A DNA stretch of 26,920 nt from Coriobacteriia bacterium (GTDB lineage Bacteria; Actinomycetota; Coriobacteriia; Coriobacteriales; QAMH01). Positions 22,645 through 26,920 of this stretch are shown piece by piece (position 1 is the stretch's first letter; each line of letters starts with the position of its first letter). The DNA is taken from positions 1 to 26,920 of the forward strand of contig CAAEQF010000142.1 in the NCBI GenBank assembly GCA_900758075.1, written 5' to 3'. Below the pieces are notes generated by a model that searched no databases, was not told where the DNA came from, and worked only from the letters and a program-made list of their open reading frames with translations. Position numbers and translations under genes: made by a program.

Positions 22645-24087
22645 CTACCTGTTGAAACGGTCGCGGCGGTCTTCGCTCGCGTTGTCCAGCATCGCCTCGC
22701 GCAGCTCGTCGTTGTCAACGTTGGCACGGATGCGCTCGCGCAGCTCGTTGGCACGCGCGACAATGCCGTCACGATCGACGCCGGAAACGTGCGTGAAGTT
22801 GTCGTACAAGATCTTGCCGTCGATCATCGTCATCTTGACGTTGTCCTGGTTTGCCGTGTAGATGACCGCGCTTTCGGGGTTGTTGGTCGGGTTCTGGTGC
22901 GAGTTGTGCAGGTCGACTGCGATGATGTCCGCCTTCTTGCCGATCTCGAGTGAGCCGATACTGTCCTCGATGTGCAGCGCGCGGGCGCCGTTGATGGTCG
23001 CCATGCGAAGCATCTGGTCGGAACGCAGGTGGATGCGCCGGTCGGGGCTTGTCGCGCGGGTGATCATCAGGCCGGTGTGCATCTCGTCGATCATGTCCGT
23101 CGTGTCGACCGCCGCAGGGGAGTCGGTGCCGAGCCCGACGGTGATCCCTGCCGCCAAGAACTTGATGAGCGGCGCCGAGCCCATGCTGAGTTTTGCGTTG
23201 ATGCGCGGGCAGTACGCGATGTCCACGCCCTTTTCCGCAAGAGTCGCGATATCCTCGTCGTCCACGTGCACGCAGTGCACGGCCAGCATCTCGGGAACGT
23301 CCAGGATGTCCCAGTTCGAGACGTACTTGACCGGCGAGACGCCTGCGGGCAGCCACGGCGGGTACGCCTCGCTCAGGAGGTGGTTCTCGTGCTCGGACGT
23401 GTGGACGGAAAACGGCGAGGAGCCGTAGCGGATGAAGTCGTCTTCCTCGTGGCTGCCGGCAAGGTGCATGGCAACCGGCATGCCCTTCTCGTTGGCATAG
23501 CGCGCGATGGAGCTGAACACCTTGGGGTGGCACGAGTAGATGGGGCCGGACGCGATGCCAAACTGGATACGCGGACTCGTGTCCCGCTCGCGCCAGGCGT
23601 TGATGTCGTCGATGCCCTCCTGCACGACGGCGTCGGCATGGTCGCCGTGGATGGTCATGACCTCGCGGTAGATACGGGCGCGCAGGCCGATTTCGGATGC
23701 GGCCACGAAAGAGCTGCCCGTCGAGGTGATGTCGGCGATGGTCGTGATGCCGGACGCGACGGCCTCGAGCGAGCCCAGGCGCGCCGAGTCAATCCAATCC
23801 TGCGGCGTGAAAAGCACCTCGCGGCGCAGGACCGCGCGTTTCCAGTCGGAATACGGCAGGTCGCCGAACATGCCGCGCAGCGCCGTGTAGCCCAGGTGCG
23901 TGTGCACGTCGACAAAGCCCGGCATGAGCGCAGAAAGCCCCATGTCGTGCACTTCCTCGTCCGGGTACTTGGCCTTCAGGAACTCGGCAGGGCCGACATC
24001 GGCAATCTCGTCCCCTCTGACGAGCACGGCACCGTCTTCGATGAACGGGGCGGTAACCGGTATGACGTACTTCGCAGTAAACAGCAT
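22645..24087 (-). CDS. Amidohydrolase family protein (Atz/Trz, SAH deaminase-like)
   Basis: A 480-aa metal-dependent hydrolase of the amidohydrolase superfamily. The beta-sandwich ends flank a TIM barrel with the metal motif GFVDVHTHLGYTALRG (His62, His64), a third His in AMHLAGSHEED (His208), HCVHVDDEDIATLAEKGVDIAYCPRINAKL (His271/His274), and the metal Asp in GLGTDSP (Asp322). Overall similarity is to MTA/SAH and aminofutalosine deaminases. The usual HxxE glutamate of adenine deaminases is Gly211 here, so the reaction may not be a purine deamination. The ATG at 24087 has GGGAG 6 nt upstream and lies 12 bp after the upstream membrane protein gene. Confidence 0.88.
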   Translation of the reverse strand: MLFTAKYVIPVTAPFIEDGAVLVRGDEIADVGPAEFLKAKYPDEEVHDMGLSALMPGFVDVHTHLGYTALRGMFGDLPYSDWKRAVLRREVLFTPQDWIDSARLGSLEAVASGITTIADITSTGSSFVAASEIGLRARIYREVMTIHGDHADAVVQEGIDDINAWRERDTSPRIQFGIASGPIYSCHPKVFSSIARYANEKGMPVAMHLAGSHEEDDFIRYGSSPFSVHTSEHENHLLSEAYPPWLPAGVSPVKYVSNWDILDVPEMLAVHCVHVDDEDIATLAEKGVDIAYCPRINAKLSMGSAPLIKFLAAGITVGLGTDSPAAVDTTDMIDEMHTGLMITRATSPDRRIHLRSDQMLRMATINGARALHIEDSIGSLEIGKKADIIAVDLHNSHQNPTNNPESAVIYTANQDNVKMTMIDGKILYDNFTHVSGVDRDGIVARANELRERIRANVDNDELREAMLDNASEDRRDRFNR

Positions 24088-24099
24088 CGTGTTCTCCCG

Positions 24100-24756
24100 T
24101 TACGCTTTCTTGGCGTCTTTCTTGCTGGCGTCTTTCGTATCCGCATCGTCGTGCTTTGCGGCACCCGTTTCCTTTTTGTCCCACGGCATGCGACGCTTGG
24201 CGCCCTTCTGCTCGGCCTGGGCCTTCTCGCTCAGCGCGATTTGCTGGTCGAGCTTGCGCTTCTCGCTCTTCGAGAGATGCTGGGCACGCGCTTGCTGCGC
24301 CCTGCGCAGGGGACGAATCTTCTTGAAGTCGATGAACAGCGCGAAGATGATGGCCGCATATCCGATGACGATGCCGGCAATGCTGAGCGGCTGCATGAGG
24401 TCGTGGAACTGCTGCGAGACCTCGCCGTTATTGCCGTAGATCGAGGCAAGCCACGACCCGAGCACGCACACGACAGCGACGATGAGCGAGACGACCCACC
24501 AACGGCGCCATTTCTTGTACTCGGGCAGCGCCTGCGTGCCCACCGTGAGCAGCGCCTCGCGCTTGCGGTCCTGCGCGGCCTCGGCCTTCTCCTTCTCTTT
24601 GCGCTCCTTGTCCTTTTGCTTCTTGCGGGCGCGGTCGGTGGTCATGGACACGGATGCGGCCGCGGGCCTGACGAGCTTTGCCGAGCTCGCAGACTTGCGG
24701 GTCTTGCCCTTGGGCCGTTCCTGATTGCGCGGATTCATCGGGTTACGTTGAGTCAT
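24100..24756 (-). CDS. Lysine-rich two-helix membrane protein of unknown function
   Basis: A 218-aa protein I do not recognise. The N-terminal 80 residues are strongly basic, with a KE-rich coiled-coil stretch (ARKKQKDKERKEKEKAEAAQ). Two transmembrane helices follow (about residues 87-107 and 122-143), then a basic helical segment and a C-terminal tail of Lys, Asp and Ala ending KKDAKKA. Both tails are predicted cytoplasmic. The start at 24756 has AAGGTAA about 8 nt upstream. It sits 56 bp after purC and 12 bp before the amidohydrolase, suggesting cotranscription. Such charged, low-complexity ends give little homology signal. Confidence 0.75.
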   Translation of the reverse strand: MTQRNPMNPRNQERPKGKTRKSASSAKLVRPAAASVSMTTDRARKKQKDKERKEKEKAEAAQDRKREALLTVGTQALPEYKKWRRWWVVSLIVAVVCVLGSWLASIYGNNGEVSQQFHDLMQPLSIAGIVIGYAAIIFALFIDFKKIRPLRRAQQARAQHLSKSEKRKLDQQIALSEKAQAEQKGAKRRMPWDKKETGAAKHDDADTKDASKKDAKKA

Positions 24757-24812
24757 TCAGTGCTTACCTTTCAAAAACCTCTCGAAAAAGCATCGGCGGT
24801 GCAAACGTCGCG

Positions 24813-25694
24813 CTACGCCTGGGCGGGGACGAACTTCTCACCCGTGATGAGCTCGTAGGCCTGGATATACTTCTGGGACGTCTTCTCGATGATGTCGGCG
24901 GGAAGATGCGGCGGGTTGCCCGTGCGGTCCCAGTTGGCGTTGAGCCAATCGCGCACGAACTGCTTGTCAAAGCTCGACTGGCTCTTGCCGGGCTCGTACT
25001 CGTCTTGTGGCCAAAAGCGCGACGAGTCCGGCGTGATGACCTCGTCAGCCAAGGTGAGCTTGCCGTCGACCAGGCCAAACTCGAATTTCGTGTCGGCGAT
25101 AATGATGCCGCGCTGGGCCGCATAGTCGGCGGCCGTCTGATAGATCTTGAGCGAGGCGTCGCGGAGCGCGGCCGCGTCTTTCTCTCCCAGCATCTCCACG
25201 GTGCGCTCGAACGACACGTTTTCGTCGTGATCGCCGATCTCTGCCTTGGTGGAGGGAGTGTAGATTGGGGTGGGCAGCTTGCTGGAGTTCACGAGGCCGG
25301 CCGGAAGCTCGACACCGCAGACCGTGCCGGACTTCTCGTATTCTTTCAGGCCCGAGCCGGCAAGGTAGCCGCGCACGATGCACTCAACCGGGAACATCTC
25401 GGCCTTGCGCACCAGCATGAAGCGGCCCGCGAGCCAGTCTTTGTACGGCTGGAATTCCTCGGGTAGGTCGGCGACGTCGCTCGAGATGAGGTGGTTGGGA
25501 ATCACGTCCTTGAGCAGGTCGAACCAGAACAGCGAGATGCGCGTGAGCACCTCGCCCTTGTATGGGATCTCGTCTTCCAGGATGTAGTCGAACGCCGAAA
25601 TACGGTCAGAGGCGACAATAAGGAGCTTGTCGCCCAAGTCGTACAGGTCACGGACCTTACCCTGGGAATCAGGACGCAGTGCAATCTCGCTCAC
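24813..25694 (-). CDS. purC: Phosphoribosylaminoimidazole-succinocarboxamide synthase (SAICAR synthetase)
   Basis: Cytoplasmic ATP-dependent ligase of de novo purine synthesis that joins aspartate to CAIR to make SAICAR. The 293-aa protein has the family motifs GKVRDLYDLGDKLLIVASDRISAFDY at the N-terminus, EMFPVECIVRGYLAGSGLKEY at about residues 99-119, an ADTKFEFG strand, and DEVITPDSSRFWP. It is of the longer purC type (about 290-300 aa). The start is GTG at 25694, with GAGGGTG about 9 nt upstream. It lies 53 bp after the sensor kinase gene and heads the short run ending at the 22388-22420 terminator. No other pur gene is in the window. Confidence 0.97.
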   Translation of the reverse strand: MSEIALRPDSQGKVRDLYDLGDKLLIVASDRISAFDYILEDEIPYKGEVLTRISLFWFDLLKDVIPNHLISSDVADLPEEFQPYKDWLAGRFMLVRKAEMFPVECIVRGYLAGSGLKEYEKSGTVCGVELPAGLVNSSKLPTPIYTPSTKAEIGDHDENVSFERTVEMLGEKDAAALRDASLKIYQTAADYAAQRGIIIADTKFEFGLVDGKLTLADEVITPDSSRFWPQDEYEPGKSQSSFDKQFVRDWLNANWDRTGNPPHLPADIIEKTSQKYIQAYELITGEKFVPAQA

Positions 25695-25735
25695 CGTAAA
25701 AACACCCTCTCTTGGTCATGAACATACGTATCGTT

Positions 25736-25741
25736 ATTGTA
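25736..25741 (-). promoter_or_regulatory. Candidate -10 element for purC
   Basis: TACAAT on the minus strand lies 42 bp before the purC GTG, in a short stretch that is A+T-rich compared with its surroundings. The -35 at 17 bp is poor (ACGAAT). An overlapping dyad (CATAC/GTATG arms at 25723-25743) could bind a regulator. Tentative. Confidence 0.3.
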
Positions 25742-25747
25742 TGCGTA

Positions 25748-26920
25748 CTAGCGCTTAGATTCGTCGTTATCTTTCTTGGACGGCAGGGGCACGCGGATGC
25801 CAAACAGGGTCAACTGCTGCGGGCCGACCTTCCACTCGCCCGTCAGTCCCTTGCCGTGCTCGGAAGCCTTGCGGCGCTCGCGCTGCTGGCGCTCCTGCAG
25901 CCGACGCAGCTTGTCTTGCTCTTTACGCTGCTTTTCGAGCTCCTTTTTTGCGGCGCGTCTCATGCGGCGCTCTTGCGCGCGCTTGTCCGCCGGGTCGATC
26001 ATGGAGGGATCGAGCGGGGAGAGCGGCAGGTTGAGCGTGAACGTGGATCCCTCGCCCAGCGTGCTGTCCACCGAGACGGTGCCACGGTGCTGGTCGACCA
26101 CCTCGCGCACGAGGGCAAGTCCGATGCCGAGGCCGCCGCTATTGCTGCGGGCGGTGTCGGCGCGCCAGAAGCGGGAGAAGACCTTCTTCAGGTCCTTCTC
26201 CGCGATGCCCACGCCCGTATCGGCAACCGAGACCGACGCGTACCCGTTGTCGCGGCGCAGCTCGACCGAGATGCCGCCGCCTTCCGGCGTATAGCGCACG
26301 GCATTGGACACGAGGTTGACGACGGCCTGGTGGATCAGGTCGCGATCGCCCTCGATGTAGATGTCGTCTTCGATGTCGGTGAGAAGCGAAAGCCCCGAAG
26401 ACTCGATGAGGGCCTCTTGCGACATGGCGAGCCCCGAGACGAGCTCGCTTAGGTCGATGGTCTCTACCTTGAGCTCGGTCGTGCCGTTCTCGAGGCGGTT
26501 CAGACGCAACAGGGCCTCGACCAGGCGCCCCAATCGACGGGTCTCCGAGGAGATGGTGCCCATGTGCTCCTGGTCCGCCTCGAACACGCCGTCTTGGATA
26601 GCCTCGACCGTTGCCTGGATGGCCATGAGCGGCGTGCGCAGCTCGTGCGCGACGTCGCCGATGAGCTGTCGCTCGAGGTCGCGGTCGCGCTCGATGGCAT
26701 CCGCCATCTCGTCGAAGTTCTCGCCCAGCTGCTCGAGGTCGCTGTCGCCGCGCAGGTTCGTGCGCGCCGACAGGTCGCCTTCCTTGATCCGCTTGGCGGT
26801 CTTGGAAATCTTGTCGATGGGCCGGCCAAAGCTCGCCGCAAAGTACAGGCCCAGAAACACGGAGAGCACAAGGGCGATGATGCCCGCGATGATGAGGATG
26901 ACGAAGAGCTCCTCGTCGCC
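25748..26920 (-). CDS. Sensor histidine kinase, HAMP/HisKA/HATPase (5'-truncated by window end)
   Basis: The frame is open through the right edge, so the N-terminal sensor is missing; 390 residues are visible. In order: the end of a transmembrane helix (ELFVILIIAGIIALVLSVFLGLYF), a HAMP domain (RPIDKISKTAKRIKEGDLSART), a HisKA dimerisation domain with H-box DVAHELRTPL, then an HATPase domain with N-box NLVSNAVRYTPEGG, DTGVGI, and GGLGIGLALV. It should autophosphorylate in response to an envelope signal and pass phosphate to a response regulator, probably encoded upstream outside the window. After the kinase core it carries a 90-residue Arg/Lys/Glu/Gln-rich tail. No link to the pst operon is shown. 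Confidence 0.93.
   Translation of the reverse strand, partial: GDEELFVILIIAGIIALVLSVFLGLYFAASFGRPIDKISKTAKRIKEGDLSARTNLRGDSDLEQLGENFDEMADAIERDRDLERQLIGDVAHELRTPLMAIQATVEAIQDGVFEADQEHMGTISSETRRLGRLVEALLRLNRLENGTTELKVETIDLSELVSGLAMSQEALIESSGLSLLTDIEDDIYIEGDRDLIHQAVVNLVSNAVRYTPEGGGISVELRRDNGYASVSVADTGVGIAEKDLKKVFSRFWRADTARSNSGGLGIGLALVREVVDQHRGTVSVDSTLGEGSTFTLNLPLSPLDPSMIDPADKRAQERRMRRAAKKELEKQRKEQDKLRRLQERQQRERRKASEHGKGLTGEWKVGPQQLTLFGIRVPLPSKKDNDESKR

Noticed and set aside
22161..22772. 203-aa minus-strand open frame crossing the 60-aa gene and the terminator
   Set aside because: It would run through a strong intrinsic terminator and overlap two better-supported genes in another frame.
22972..24858. 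628-aa plus-strand open frame opposite the amidohydrolase and the 218-aa gene
   Set aside because: Antisense shadow with low-complexity Arg/Val/Asp/His composition; the minus-strand genes have conserved motifs and good starts.
25748..26920. Assigning the truncated kinase as PhoR for the pst operon
   Set aside because: The sensor domain and the neighbouring response regulator are outside the window, and the kinase is more than 20 kb from pst; nothing in the sequence links them.

Overview
The window looks like a chromosomal segment of a high-G+C anaerobic actinobacterium. A gut or oral Coriobacteriia (Eggerthella/Slackia/Olsenella-like) is the best guess, inferred from the high G+C, the mix of a Tad pilus locus with a DMSO-reductase-family molybdoenzyme lacking a membrane anchor, and the overall gene style. 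No rRNA or other marker fixes the taxon. Every protein-coding gene I can support lies on the minus strand, so it is transcribed from high to low coordinates. The only plus-strand gene is a tRNA-Gly(CCC).

Right end (26920 to 22388): a truncated HAMP/HisKA/HATPase sensor kinase with an unusual charged C-terminal tail, then purC. A tight run follows: a lysine-rich two-helix membrane protein, an amidohydrolase and a 60-aa membrane peptide, closed by a strong intrinsic terminator at 22388-22420.

Middle (21982 to 14234): a LysR regulator, then after a 14-bp-arm hairpin an apparent operon. It encodes a molybdopterin oxidoreductase (867 aa, no Tat signal), a four-cluster ferredoxin subunit, a GntP-family permease and an NCS1 (cytosine permease-like) transporter. 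The layout suggests a regulated cytoplasmic redox or hydroxyl-transfer step on an imported small molecule, comparable to transhydroxylase and catechol-dehydroxylase systems. The substrate cannot be read from sequence. A 584-bp gap (13650-14233) follows, holding a probable relic of an IS1249-like transposase.

Left-middle (13649 to 5504): a compact Tad/Flp pilus operon in the order cpaB, tadZ, tadA, tadB, tadC, flp, a second small pilin-like gene, tadE-like, a large TadG-like protein, a second tadE-like gene and a DUF192 gene, mostly with overlapping or nearly overlapping ends. Four of the products carry the same G|Q-x3-E prepilin cleavage signature, but no prepilin peptidase is present. Two TrkA/RCK potassium-channel regulatory genes follow.

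Left end (4043 to 1): the tRNA with its own promoter and terminator, then a phosphate-uptake operon pstB-pstS-pstC-pstA plus the start of another gene. It is preceded by a striking array of 20-bp-spaced GTTCAC repeats that looks like a PHO box. Non-coding structures worth attention are that array, a hairpin between pstS and pstC, the lysR hairpin, and a near-palindrome ahead of the GntP gene.
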